Of a DNA stretch of 18,228 nt, positions 1 through 7,540 are shown in pieces; the first letter of the stretch is position 1, and every line of letters starts with the position of its first letter. The translations under genes were made by a program, and so were the position numbers. The stretch is from Wolbachia endosymbiont of Cylisticus convexus (GTDB lineage: Bacteria; Pseudomonadota; Alphaproteobacteria; Rickettsiales; Anaplasmataceae), in contig NZ_QPIP01000045.1 of NCBI RefSeq assembly GCF_003344345.1, positions 1 to 18,228 of the forward strand, in the 5' to 3' direction. A model generated the notes under the pieces. That model was not told where the DNA came from. It made no database searches and saw nothing but the letters and a program-made list of their open reading frames with translations.

Positions 1-41
1 ATCAAGGTACACTAGCCCTATCTCTCGATACGTTTGAATAG

Positions 42-1098
42 TTGTGTGGGACATACATATGCACCCGTTTACAATCTTAAATTAACTAAAACTAATCGAG
101 GTTATTATGATTACATCTTATCAAAATTTTATTGGCATTGATATCGGAAAATTTAAAAATGTTGCTGCAGTTCACAACCAAAAGAACACTATCAAGTTTG
201 ATAATAATGCTGCTGGTTGGCAACAATTGTTTCAAAATTTTTCAAATATTCTACCTAATTCTTTTGTAACTTTGGAAAATACAGGAAAATATGAGCTTGG
301 CTTAGCACACTTTCTGGTTGATAAGAATGTTGCTGTACATCGAGCTAATACTCGCAAAGTAAAAAGCTTTACCTTATCTCATGGAATTTTAGCAAAGTCT
401 GATCAATCAGATGCAAGAGCCCTTGCTCAATATGGATTTGAGCGTTATAGTACTCTATCTCTATTTGTGCCTATGTCAAAAGAACAAACAGCCTTAGCTG
501 CACTTTGTCAACGTCGTGATGACCTTACACAAATAAGAGCTCAAGAGAAATGTAGACTGAAAGCACCTGAAAACGACTATATAAAAGAAAGTTGCCAAAA
601 AACTATTGACTTTTTTAACAGTCAAATAGATGAGCTCAATGATGCCATACAAAAAATTATCGATGAGAATCCAGAGTTAAAAAAGCGCCAAAAAATCATA
701 AGAACAGTACCAGGAATAGGTAAAAAGTTATCACAAGATTTTGTATGCTTGATGCCAGAACTTGGCTACTTAAGCAGGCAAGAAGTTGCTAGTCTTGCTG
801 GAGTTGCCCCGCATCCAAAAGAAAGTGGTAAAGCTATTGGTTATCGCAGAATAAGTGGTGGCAGAAGGAACGTTCGTGAAAAGCTTTTTACATCTGCGAT
901 GGCTGCTTCAAGGACTAAATCTGCACTTGGTGCTTTTTATTCTGCTCTCATTGGTAGAGGTAAAAAGAAGATGGTAGTCATAACAGCTCTAATGCGCAAA
1001 ATTATAGTGATTGCTAATGCAAGGCTTAAAGAAGCAATTAACGCAAATTTTTAAAATCTGCATAAGAAAATAGGTTAATGAATATGCGCGCCACACAA
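42..1098 (+). mobile_element. IS110-family insertion element, approximate limits
   Basis: An 8-bp inverted pair, TTGTGTGG at 42-49 and CCACACAA at 1091-1098, brackets the transposase; ATATGC-like bases lie just inside both arms. Subterminal inverted repeats of this kind occur in the IS1111 branch of IS110 elements. True ends are not visible: the element may start left of the window, and the right end may lie anywhere up to 1282, where phage coding sequence resumes. No target duplication can be judged. Treat the limits as minimum values. Confidence 0.45.
107..1054 (+). CDS. IS110-family transposase
   Basis: DEDD-type transposase of the IS110 family, 315 aa. The N-terminal RuvC-like domain shows the acidic residues expected of the family: Asp in FIGIDIGK (about residue 11), Glu in TLENTGKYE (about 57), and the Asp pair in AKSDQSDARAL (about 98-102). 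The C-terminal half has the helix-hairpin-helix motif VPGIGKKL and the Transposase_20 signature GVAPHPKESG followed by GYRRISGGR, where the Ser is the expected nucleophile. The frame is uninterrupted and both domains are present, so the protein looks intact although slightly short for the family. The start is an ATG preceded by a GAGG-like ribosome site. In known members the enzyme works with a structured RNA encoded in the element's non-coding end. The gene lies immediately upstream of a truncated baseplate gene, so the insertion probably damaged the tail operon. Confidence 0.93.
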   Translation: MITSYQNFIGIDIGKFKNVAAVHNQKNTIKFDNNAAGWQQLFQNFSNILPNSFVTLENTGKYELGLAHFLVDKNVAVHRANTRKVKSFTLSHGILAKSDQSDARALAQYGFERYSTLSLFVPMSKEQTALAALCQRRDDLTQIRAQEKCRLKAPENDYIKESCQKTIDFFNSQIDELNDAIQKIIDENPELKKRQKIIRTVPGIGKKLSQDFVCLMPELGYLSRQEVASLAGVAPHPKESGKAIGYRRISGGRRNVREKLFTSAMAASRTKSALGAFYSALIGRGKKKMVVITALMRKIIVIANARLKEAINANF

Positions 1099-1279
1099 AT
1101 TTAAAGCACATATTCATTAATCATAAGATCTAAGCAGTGGTAGTTGTTTGATATAAATTTCTTTCTGTAATGAACTAGGGTTTTTATTGCCAAAAATACG
1201 TTTTTCAATTGAATAAGAATACAAAACTATAAATAAGAGTTGTAATAAGACTAAATTCAAAAAATTTTAAAAAACATAG
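1099..1279. other. Non-coding stretch between transposase and baseplate W; possible remnant or IS end
   Basis: About 180 AT-rich bases with no gene that I can support. On the minus strand a frame is open from about 1260 down to a stop at 1117-1119 and reads ...SIEKRIFGNKNPSSLQKE..., which has coding-like composition but no start codon and no family I recognise. It could be a fragment of an older insertion. Alternatively the stretch is the non-coding end of the IS110 element, where the guide RNA of some family members is encoded. Confidence 0.3.
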
Positions 1280-1282
1280 TTG

Positions 1283-1516
1283 ATGAGGAGAAGTTATGGT
1301 TCAAGGCTACTTGAATTAGTTGATAAACCGATAAATAGAGATTTAACACTTGAGATATATGCAGCAACAGCAGAAGCTTTGGAAAAATGGGAAAAAAGGT
1401 TTAAATTAGAAAAAGTAAAAATTACAGAAGTAAAAGAGGGAAAAGTAACGCTTGACCTGGAAGGATTATACGTGCCAAGTGGGAAAAACATTCGCTTTGA
1501 TGGGGTTGTGGTATAA
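1283..1516 (+). pseudogene. Baseplate assembly protein W (gpW/gp25 family), N-terminally truncated
   Basis: 77 codons resembling the C-terminal two thirds of phage baseplate protein W, a component of the baseplate wedge in P2-like tails. The family hallmark is the RRSYGSRLLELVD segment, which normally follows about 30 residues ending in GSRVM; here the match begins exactly at MRRSYG and nothing phage-like precedes it. The rest (KITEVKEGKVTLDLEG and so on) is intact to a stop two bases before the J gene, the normal tail-operon packing. A TTG at 1280 or ATG at 1283 could start translation, but there is no ribosome site in front. I infer that the IS110 insertion or an associated deletion removed the 5' end, making the product probably non-functional. 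Confidence 0.82.
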
Positions 1517-1518
1517 AG

Positions 1519-2319
1519 ATGCAGCAGCCAAATATTATCGAACTACTGAACTTTGAAGAGATTTTTGCTCGGATGAAAGAAGAATTAATAAGTCGAGATA
1601 AAAGTTTTACAGCACTAATTGAAAGTGACCCAGCGATGAAGATTTTAGAAGTAGCAGCCTGGAGAGAGCTTTTGCTGAGACAAAGAATAAATGAAGCGGT
1701 AAAAAGCAATTTACTCAAGTTTGCAAGGGGAGAAGAGCTTGATAATTTAGCTGAGTTTTATGGAGCAGAGAGGCAAGATGGAGAAGAAGATGAACGCTTC
1801 AGAAAAAGAATCAAGGTAAGAATAGTTGGCTCAAGCACGGGAGGGAGTAAAGAGCATTATCGGTTTCAAGCACTCTCAGCAGATAGTAGAGTAAAGGATG
1901 CGCTGGTTGAATCAAAAGTGCCAGGAAGTGTAGAGATCTCGATTTTATCCACGGAGTTATCCACAAATGGCATAACGTCAGAAGAGCTACTTGAAATTGT
2001 AAGAAAGCAAGTTACTAGAGATGATATAAGGGTTTTAACCGATACAGTAACAGTGATAGGTTGCAATATTACAGAAATAGATATTCACAGCAGAATGAGT
2101 ATAAGTCCTATAATATCAAAGGAGGAAATCAAGAAGCAGTTTATTGAGAAGTTTGAAGCAAGTAGAAGGTTGGGATGGAATGTTACAAAATCATGGATAA
2201 TAGCGAATCTATTTGTAGATGGTGTAGAAAACGTAGAATTAATCGAGCCAAGAGAGGATGTTGTGGTTCTGGGGAATGAGTGTACAGTGCTTGGCTACGT
2301 CAAGTTAGATAGGATTTAA
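1519..2319 (+). CDS. Baseplate J family protein
   Basis: 266-aa phage baseplate wedge protein of the baseplate-J (gpJ) family. Typical features are the LDNLAEFYGAERQDGE-DERFRKRI segment (about residues 75-98), the SSTGGSKEHYRFQALSAD motif (about 103-120) and the PGSVEISIL segment that follows. Length is somewhat short of P2 gpJ but usual for WO phages. The ATG starts two bases after the stop of W, so the two were co-transcribed. In the known tail operon order J is followed directly by I; here about 290 bases intervene, and they contain an antisense HU-like remnant that overlaps the last codons of J. The reading frame itself is intact. Function in this prophage is doubtful because W is truncated. 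Confidence 0.92.
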   Translation: MQQPNIIELLNFEEIFARMKEELISRDKSFTALIESDPAMKILEVAAWRELLLRQRINEAVKSNLLKFARGEELDNLAEFYGAERQDGEEDERFRKRIKVRIVGSSTGGSKEHYRFQALSADSRVKDALVESKVPGSVEISILSTELSTNGITSEELLEIVRKQVTRDDIRVLTDTVTVIGCNITEIDIHSRMSISPIISKEEIKKQFIEKFEASRRLGWNVTKSWIIANLFVDGVENVELIEPREDVVVLGNECTVLGYVKLDRI

Positions 2320-2561
2320 AACGTATTTTTTTGCTTTGTGGAATCATAAAAGTTTTACCAAGTGAGAGGATTACGTGCAATAAGTGGTTTACTGGATAAA
2401 AATGACCAATGTTAGGGAGACGAAAGTATCGATTTTCTTCCAGAAGTTGTAATTTGTTTTTTAAAGTATGGATAATATGGTCAAATATTATGGAAAGTGT
2501 TTTTGATATTAAGAACATCTTTATTTTTGATCAGTTCTGCAATGATCTCTTGCTTACTCAT
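2300..2561 (-). pseudogene. HU/IHF-family DNA-binding protein remnant, antisense in the tail operon
   Basis: Reading the minus strand from ATG at 2561 (TAGGTAG-like ribosome site just upstream) gives MSKQEIIAELIKNKDV..., the usual HU/IHF opening (compare MNKSELIDAVAEK). It stops after about 26 codons; the next frame continues FDHIIHTLKNKL-LLEENRYFRLPNIGHF, matching the FFDTITEALKKGEKVQLIGFGTF-type segment of HU. The diagnostic arm motif ARNPLT reads in a third frame around 2360-2380, and GKTFMIPQSKKIRFK, matching the TGE-IEIPASK-FK end, is back in the second frame. The sequence therefore traverses a complete HU-like protein of about 85 aa broken by at least three small indels. The end overlaps the 3' end of baseplate J. 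The family assignment is mine by eye; the order and spacing of the motifs make it fairly secure. Confidence 0.72.
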
Positions 2562-2608
2562 AAGCTACCTAAATAAAGGAAATTAAAGCAACTTGAAAGA
2601 AAAGACAA

Positions 2609-3775
2609 ATGAAAAGTTTATTACCGCCAAACGCAACAAAGCAAGAGCAAGCACTGGTTGATGCAACAGATTATAAGGTTGATCCAAGATGTATCAGAGG
2701 ATTTAAGTTTAGTCTTAAAGAAGAAACATTGCCGTGGATAATAGAAGAATATGGTTTAGAAGAGATACTGCGTTGGGTAAAAGATAGAAGAAAAGCCGTA
2801 GTAGAAGGAGTAAAATTTCAAAGACTGAGAGGAACTCCAGCATCACTCAAAATAGCGCTCAAATGGGCAAATATAGAAGATATTACAATTATTGAGGAGC
2901 CACCTGGCAAGCACTTTTTTGAATTACAGATAGGAATAAAAGATGTTCCAAATGACTTTTTTGTAGATGTAGTAGTAGAACTTGCAAAACTATCGTTACC
3001 AGCAAGATCGCGGCTAATGAGGATGTTTAATGATTACTACAACGTTGATAGGTTTATTTTAGATGAAAGCTTTTTTGGAAATTTGTTATCGGATTACTCA
3101 GGGATAAAGGTTGAAAAGGATGGACCAGTATTATCGTTTGGAAGAGTAAATTTTTTCAGGTTTAGTGGTACATCAATTAAGGTTATAGAGAGTTATCTAC
3201 GTAACCATTATGAGCAAGCATTTAGTAATGACATATATCGATTAGATATAGCAGTACTTGGAGAAACAGAGGCTCATACAAAAGATTACAAAGGCGTCTA
3301 TGAAAGAAGTCATCAGTGGTATAACTTAAAAGCACTATATCCACTACCACAGAGTTTATTGCCAGAAATAAAGTTTGCGAAAGCGCAAGTTATATTATCG
3401 GACAGTTGGAATTTAGGAGAAATAAATGCGTGCTTTCCAGTTAGTAGCGTAGAAGAGAGGGGAAAAAAGTTTTTACTAGGGAGTAGCAAACTATCTGAGC
3501 AACATTGGAATTTAAAACACAAGCCAATTTTAGAAAGATTTAGCGTTACTCACAACTATAAAGTAGAAAATTATACAGATCAGAAGGTCAGAAAATATGT
3601 TTTAGCAGAACACAACGTTTACTATAAAAATGACTCAGATTCAGAGCAAAAAGACTCAATACACGAATTAGAAAATTACATTTTAGTATTTTACCCAGGA
3701 GTACTGAAGTGGCACGAACATCGACACTTGCACAGAAGTTGGAAAAATAGTCAAGTAATATCTCTAATAAGTTAA
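2609..3775 (+). CDS. Phage tail protein I
   Basis: 388-aa protein whose N-terminal half matches the P2-like tail protein I family: LLPPNATKQEQALVDA at the start, IRGFKFSLKEETLPWIIEEYGLEE (about 30-53), the RRKAVVEGVKFQRLRGTPASLKIAL segment (about 61-85) and SLPARSRLMRM (about 129-139). The protein connects baseplate and tail fibre in P2-like phages. The C-terminal 200 residues are the longer extension found in WO-type versions and contain no motif I recognise. The ATG has a modest GAAAGAAAAG purine stretch upstream. No tail-fibre (H-like) gene follows; ankyrin genes come next, as in several WO prophages. The frame is intact. Confidence 0.88.
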   Translation: MKSLLPPNATKQEQALVDATDYKVDPRCIRGFKFSLKEETLPWIIEEYGLEEILRWVKDRRKAVVEGVKFQRLRGTPASLKIALKWANIEDITIIEEPPGKHFFELQIGIKDVPNDFFVDVVVELAKLSLPARSRLMRMFNDYYNVDRFILDESFFGNLLSDYSGIKVEKDGPVLSFGRVNFFRFSGTSIKVIESYLRNHYEQAFSNDIYRLDIAVLGETEAHTKDYKGVYERSHQWYNLKALYPLPQSLLPEIKFAKAQVILSDSWNLGEINACFPVSSVEERGKKFLLGSSKLSEQHWNLKHKPILERFSVTHNYKVENYTDQKVRKYVLAEHNVYYKNDSDSEQKDSIHELENYILVFYPGVLKWHEHRHLHRSWKNSQVISLIS

Positions 3776-3942
3776 GTACTTATATTTAGATCCTCATATA
3801 TTATATTAACAATAGTTTAAAGTGTATGAAATAAAAAGAAAAGGACTTGCTTTCTTATGCTAGAAAGGACATGACTTAAATAGCAGCAGGTAAACATAAG
3901 AAATTTATCTGGCGCTAGAAAAGCTAATTTTGTGAGGTAAGT

Positions 3943-4663
3943 ATGAAGTTTAGCAAAGAAAAGAGAGAATCTTTTAGTAAGTTTTTTAAAGAAGTATCAA
4001 GTAACGGGTTTAAAAACATTAATAAAAGAAATGAAGAAGGAGAGACAATATTACACCAAGCAGTAGAAATCTCTGATTACAAAACAGTGAGATTATTAAT
4101 AAAAAAAGGGGCAGAGGTAAATGCAAGAGATAAAAATGGTTATACACCACTACACTGTGCAGTATTCGCAAAGAGTTTAGAAAATGTAAAAGTGCTGCTA
4201 AGGGAAGGAGCGGAAGTAAATGCCACTCAATATGTCAGTGGATGTACGCCACTCCACTCTGCGTGCAAAATAGGAGGAGCAAAAGTTGAAATAATAAAAG
4301 AGCTAGTAAAAGCGGGAGCTGAAGTTAATCAACTGCGGTGCAACACCAATGTATTACATCTGGGAAAGTGAAAAGTATCGTCTATGTGATAGCAAAGAGA
4401 GTGAAGAGGCGAGTAAATTTCTGAGAGAAAAAGGTGGAATAACAAAAAGCAGAGAACTGACGTGCTATGGAATAGAGAGGCTAGTGGGAGAAATAGCAGA
4501 CATGTTGAATGGGAGTTATTTGCCGGAGTTAAAAATAATAGAGATAGAAGAAATAAGGAAGAGAGACAAATCACTGATAAAGGAAGAATGTAAAAATTTA
4601 GCAAGCAAAATAATGAGCCAAGTGAACGAAATGATAGATGAGGTAGCGAAAAGGAAGGTTTAA
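3943..4663 (+). pseudogene. Ankyrin-repeat protein, frameshifted
   Basis: First of two adjacent ankyrin genes. It starts at ATG 3943 behind a good GAGGTAAGT ribosome site. The first frame encodes 142 aa with about three ankyrin repeats (GETILHQAVEISDYKTVRLLIKKGAEVNARD, then NGYTPLHCAV..., then GCTPLHSAC...) and stops at 4371 with a non-ankyrin tail. The next frame, open from about 4337, begins GATPMYYIWESEKYRL, that is, the opening of the next repeat, and runs to 4663 with a helical, charged C-terminus. The two join if one base is skipped, or two are added, near 4336. A restored protein would be about 240 aa. Ankyrin repeats bind proteins, and in Wolbachia they are presumed to act on host or phage partners; no target is evident. 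The 3' half alone (ATG at 4349) has no ribosome site. Confidence 0.85.
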
Positions 4664-4701
4664 AAGAGGGATTTAAATTTAAAGAAAAGGTGAGGTGGAT
4701 T

Positions 4702-5112
4702 ATGTTAAAGCTTGGCAAATTTAATAAGTCAGCAAAAGAATTATTAGAGAACTCATATGAAAATATTTATGAAAGAGACGAGAAGGAAAGAACAGCTCTG
4801 CATTATGCAGTAGACGCAAAAACAGTGAAGTTGTTAGTTGAAAAAGGAGTGAATGTGAATGCAGCAGATGTGAAAGGATACACAGCACTGCACCTAGCGG
4901 TAACGGAGAAACGTCTAGAAATCGTGAGGGAATTGATAAAATCAGGAGCAGACGTAAATGCTGAGGAATATGGAAATAAATGCATACCTCTACACCTTGC
5001 GTGCATGGTAGGTGAAAAAGAAATAGTGGAGGAGCTAGTGAAAGCTGGAGGAGAAATAGAGCAAGCGGATAAATTTGGAATGACAGCGATGGATTATGCG
5101 AAAAACCAGTAA
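4702..5112 (+). CDS. Ankyrin-repeat protein, probably frameshifted at the 3' end
   Basis: 136-aa paralogue of the preceding ankyrin protein. I choose ATG 4702 because GGTGAGGTGG sits just upstream; a GTG at 4690 lies inside that site. Three to four repeats are visible: RTALHYAVDAKTVKLLVEKGVNVNAAD, KGYTALHLAV...ELIKSGADVNAEE, CIPLHLAC...ELVKAGGEIEQAD, and FGMTAMDYAK. After DYAK the frame stops at 5112, but the neighbouring frame continues T-SKEVTEVLKKEIDRIEKLF and ends at 5176, five bases before the next gene. Removing one A from the A5 run at 5101-5105 joins them, so the ancestral stop was probably 5176 and the loss of about 20 residues is a small C-terminal truncation. It was probably co-transcribed with the DUF2924 and recombinase genes. 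Confidence 0.85.
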   Translation: MLKLGKFNKSAKELLENSYENIYERDEKERTALHYAVDAKTVKLLVEKGVNVNAADVKGYTALHLAVTEKRLEIVRELIKSGADVNAEEYGNKCIPLHLACMVGEKEIVEELVKAGGEIEQADKFGMTAMDYAKNQ

Positions 5113-5180
5113 AGAAGTAACTGAAGTATTGAAGAAAGAAATAGACAGAATTGAAAAGTTATTTATGAAAGGCTAAAAAT

Positions 5181-5612
5181 ATGGAGGAAGAAATAGAAAA
5201 GAAAGTAATGAATTTAGAGAGAAAACCTTTGGGTGAGCTGAGAAAAATATGGAAGAAGGTATATGGAGAAGAAGCGCCTAGATACTCAAAGAAATATCTG
5301 ATACCGAGATTAGCTTATAGAATGCAGGAAAAAGCGTATGGAGAAATGTCAAGAAAGGGGACAAAAAGACTAGAGTATCTGGCAGATCGGCTAGAGAAAG
5401 GAAAAAGAATAAGTAGCGATAAATTACCAGTAGAAGGGACAGAATTAATACTAGAGAGAGGGGAAGAAACGCATGCGGTGATGGTAACAGATAAGGGTTT
5501 AATCTACAGAGAAGAATTTTTCACATCATTATCAGCAGTAGCCGGGAAAATAATGGGAATGAGTTACAATGGCCCTTTATTATTTGGCATGCGTGATAAA
5601 AATGGAAGTTGA
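5181..5612 (+). CDS. DUF2924 domain protein
   Basis: 143-aa protein of the DUF2924 family, small proteins of unknown function that regularly sit next to large serine recombinases in WO and other alphaproteobacterial prophages. Both halves of the family are visible: the N-terminal helical segment LGELRKIWKKVYGEEAP...LIPRLAYRMQEKAYG (about residues 18-55) and the C-terminal beta-rich segment GTELILERGEETHAVMVTDKG...FFTSLSAVAGKIMG-SYNGPLLFGM (about 85-138). The stop at 5610-5612 overlaps or abuts the recombinase start, indicating translational coupling. A role as a recombinase accessory factor is a plausible inference from linkage only. The frame is intact. Confidence 0.88.
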   Translation: MEEEIEKKVMNLERKPLGELRKIWKKVYGEEAPRYSKKYLIPRLAYRMQEKAYGEMSRKGTKRLEYLADRLEKGKRISSDKLPVEGTELILERGEETHAVMVTDKGLIYREEFFTSLSAVAGKIMGMSYNGPLLFGMRDKNGS

Positions 5613-5614
5613 AA

Positions 5615-7138
5615 ATGCTAAAAGAAGTAAGATGTGCGATATATACGAGAAAATCAAATGAAGATGGTCTAGAACAAAAGTTTAACAGTCTTGATGCGCA
5701 GCGAGTAGCATGTGAGAAGTACATAAAGAGCAGAGAGGGCTGGGTAGCATTGGCTAAAAGGTACGATGATGGAGGGTATTCAGGAAAGAATTTAGAAAGA
5801 CCAGCAATAAAGGAATTGTTTGAAGATGTAAAAAAAGGAGAGGTAGATTGTGTAGTAGTGTACACACTAGACAGACTATCAAGAGAAACAAAAGACAGCA
5901 TCGAAGTAACATCATTTTTTAGAAGACATAGAGTAAATTTTGTAGCAGTAACGCAGATATTTGACAATAATACGCCAATGGGAAAATTTGTACAAACGGT
6001 ATTGTCAGGAGCAGCACAACTAGAAAGAGAAATGATCGTAGAAAGGGTAAAAAATAAAATAGCAACATCAAAAGAACAGGGATTGTGGATGGGGGGAACT
6101 TTGCCACTGGGGTATGATGTAAAAGATAAAGAATTAATGATAAATGAGAAAGAAGCAAAAACAGTGAAGCATATATTTGAAAGATATTTGGAGCTGAAGT
6201 CAATGGCAGGACTGGCAAGGGAATTAAACAGAGAAGGATACCGAACAAAATCAGATATCTTTAAAAAAGCGACGGTAAGGAGAATAATAACAAATCCAAT
6301 ATATATGGGAAAAATACGGCATTATGAAAACCAGTATGAGGGAAAGCATGAAGCAATAATAGAAGAGGAAAAGTGGAAAAAAGCACAGGAATTAATAAGG
6401 AATCAGCCATATAGAAAAGCAAAATATGAGGAAGCGCTGCTTAGGGGAATAATTAAGTGTAAGAGCTGTAGTGTAAATATGACGCTGACGTATGCAAAAA
6501 AAGAGAATAAGAGATATCGATATTACGTATGCAACAATCATTTAAGGGGAAAAGGTTGTGAATCAATAAACAGAACTATAGTAGCGGGAGAAGTGGAAAA
6601 AGAAGTGATGAAGAGAGCTGAACGCCTATATGAAAATTTGGAAGAAAAAGCGGAAGGGTGGAAAAATTTAAGTTTTGGAAAGCAGAAGGAAGTAGTGAAA
6701 AAGCTAATAAGAACAGTATTGATAGAAGAAGATGGAATAGAAGTGCATTCTGAGTCAGAAAAGACATTTATACCAATGTGGTTAAAAAAGAAAGGAAACA
6801 AATGCACAGTAATCGAACCAGAAGGCAAAACAAATAATGCGTTATTCAAAGCAGTGGTGAGAGCTCACCTATGGAAACGTCAGCTAGAGGAGGGAAAATA
6901 CGCAAATATAAAAGAACTGAGTGCCAAAATTAATATAGGTGCAAGACGTATACAGCAAATTTTAAGGCTGAATTATTTAGCACCAAAAATTAAAGAAGAC
7001 ATAGTAAATGGGAGACAACCGAGAGATTTGAAATTAGTTGATTTGAGAGAAATACCGGTGTTATGGAGTGAGCAGATGGAGAAGTTTTACGATCTTAATT
7101 TACAAAAGCAACAGGAGATGGATGTGCCAGAAAATTAA
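5615..7138 (+). CDS. Large serine recombinase (WO-type phage integrase)
   Basis: About 507 aa. The resolvase domain carries the nucleophile in AIYTRKSNEDG (Ser14 counted from ATG 5615), the conserved GGYSGKNLERPA segment and the LDRLSRETKD arginine motif (about 86-95). A recombinase domain follows (GTLPLGYDVKD, then IITNPIYMGKI). A zinc ribbon has Cys282, Cys285, Cys306 and Cys315 (IKCKSCSVN...YVCNNHLRGKGC). The C-terminus INIGARRIQQILRL...GRQPRDL...LWSEQMEKF is the usual end of this subgroup, so the protein is complete. The ATG has GGAAG just upstream; TTG 5609 is an alternative. It would carry out site-specific integration and excision of the phage; serine integrases usually act next to their own gene, so an attachment site may lie in the following non-coding DNA. 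It looks functional despite decay elsewhere. Confidence 0.95.
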   Translation: MLKEVRCAIYTRKSNEDGLEQKFNSLDAQRVACEKYIKSREGWVALAKRYDDGGYSGKNLERPAIKELFEDVKKGEVDCVVVYTLDRLSRETKDSIEVTSFFRRHRVNFVAVTQIFDNNTPMGKFVQTVLSGAAQLEREMIVERVKNKIATSKEQGLWMGGTLPLGYDVKDKELMINEKEAKTVKHIFERYLELKSMAGLARELNREGYRTKSDIFKKATVRRIITNPIYMGKIRHYENQYEGKHEAIIEEEKWKKAQELIRNQPYRKAKYEEALLRGIIKCKSCSVNMTLTYAKKENKRYRYYVCNNHLRGKGCESINRTIVAGEVEKEVMKRAERLYENLEEKAEGWKNLSFGKQKEVVKKLIRTVLIEEDGIEVHSESEKTFIPMWLKKKGNKCTVIEPEGKTNNALFKAVVRAHLWKRQLEEGKYANIKELSAKINIGARRIQQILRLNYLAPKIKEDIVNGRQPRDLKLVDLREIPVLWSEQMEKFYDLNLQKQQEMDVPEN

Positions 7139-7164
7139 AAGTATTGCAAAAGGAGCTGCTACAA

Positions 7165-7263
7165 ATGGCCATGCCAAAAGATGTTGAGAAAGTCAAAATT
7201 GATGTAGAAGAACAAATCAATGTTACAGAAACTGACACTCAATTGTATAAAATATCAATATAA
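7165..7263 (+). CDS. Possible small protein after the recombinase, unknown function
   Basis: 32 codons reading MAMPKDVEKVKIDVEEQ..., with AAAGGAG about eight bases before the ATG. It starts 26 bases after the recombinase stop on the same strand, so co-transcription is likely. The product would be short, charged and partly valine/isoleucine alternating, without a recognised motif. The same frame is open back to about 7099 inside the recombinase, so it may instead be the end of an older, longer gene. Real expression is uncertain. Confidence 0.35.
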   Translation: MAMPKDVEKVKIDVEEQINVTETDTQLYKISI

Positions 7264-7540
7264 ATGATGAGTATTTTAGCATACTGAATGTAACAGTGGT
7301 AGAAAATTTATCCAATTTTAGCTGCATATTTTAATAGTAGATCTGGAAAAAAATTCTGTAAAAGGTCAGCTCAGCCAATCGTGTTTTGATACAGCGTTAG
7401 TATCTCATATCCTAAAAATACACCTTGTGGCCAGCTGCTGTATAATGACATCTCATTTTCCTGAAAAACAACATAAAAGATTATGGATATCGATTCGACT
7501 TCTTTGCAATAATTTATGTTTAAATAATAATTTTCAACTT
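7264..7540. other. Intergenic stretch with an antisense coding remnant
   Basis: No intact gene. On the minus strand a frame is open from about 7550 to a stop at 7371-7373 and ends ...VVFQENEMSLYSSWPQGVF, then LGYEILTLYQNTIG before the stop. Composition is coding-like, but there is no upstream start with a ribosome site and I do not recognise the family. It may be the C-terminal end of a gene whose 5' part was replaced by the ankyrin gene at 7541-9535. As DNA next to a serine integrase gene, this is also the natural place to look for an attachment-site junction; I see no core repeat that would prove one. Confidence 0.35.

Noticed and set aside
4349..4663. Separate 104-aa gene after the first ankyrin gene
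   Set aside because: It begins with the opening of an ankyrin repeat in the adjacent frame and lacks a ribosome site, so it is the second half of the same gene.
5521..5967. Long minus-strand frames opposite the DUF2924, recombinase and helicase genes
   Set aside because: They are mirror frames of purine-rich coding sequence, rich in Ser, Leu and Phe, without ribosome sites or family motifs.
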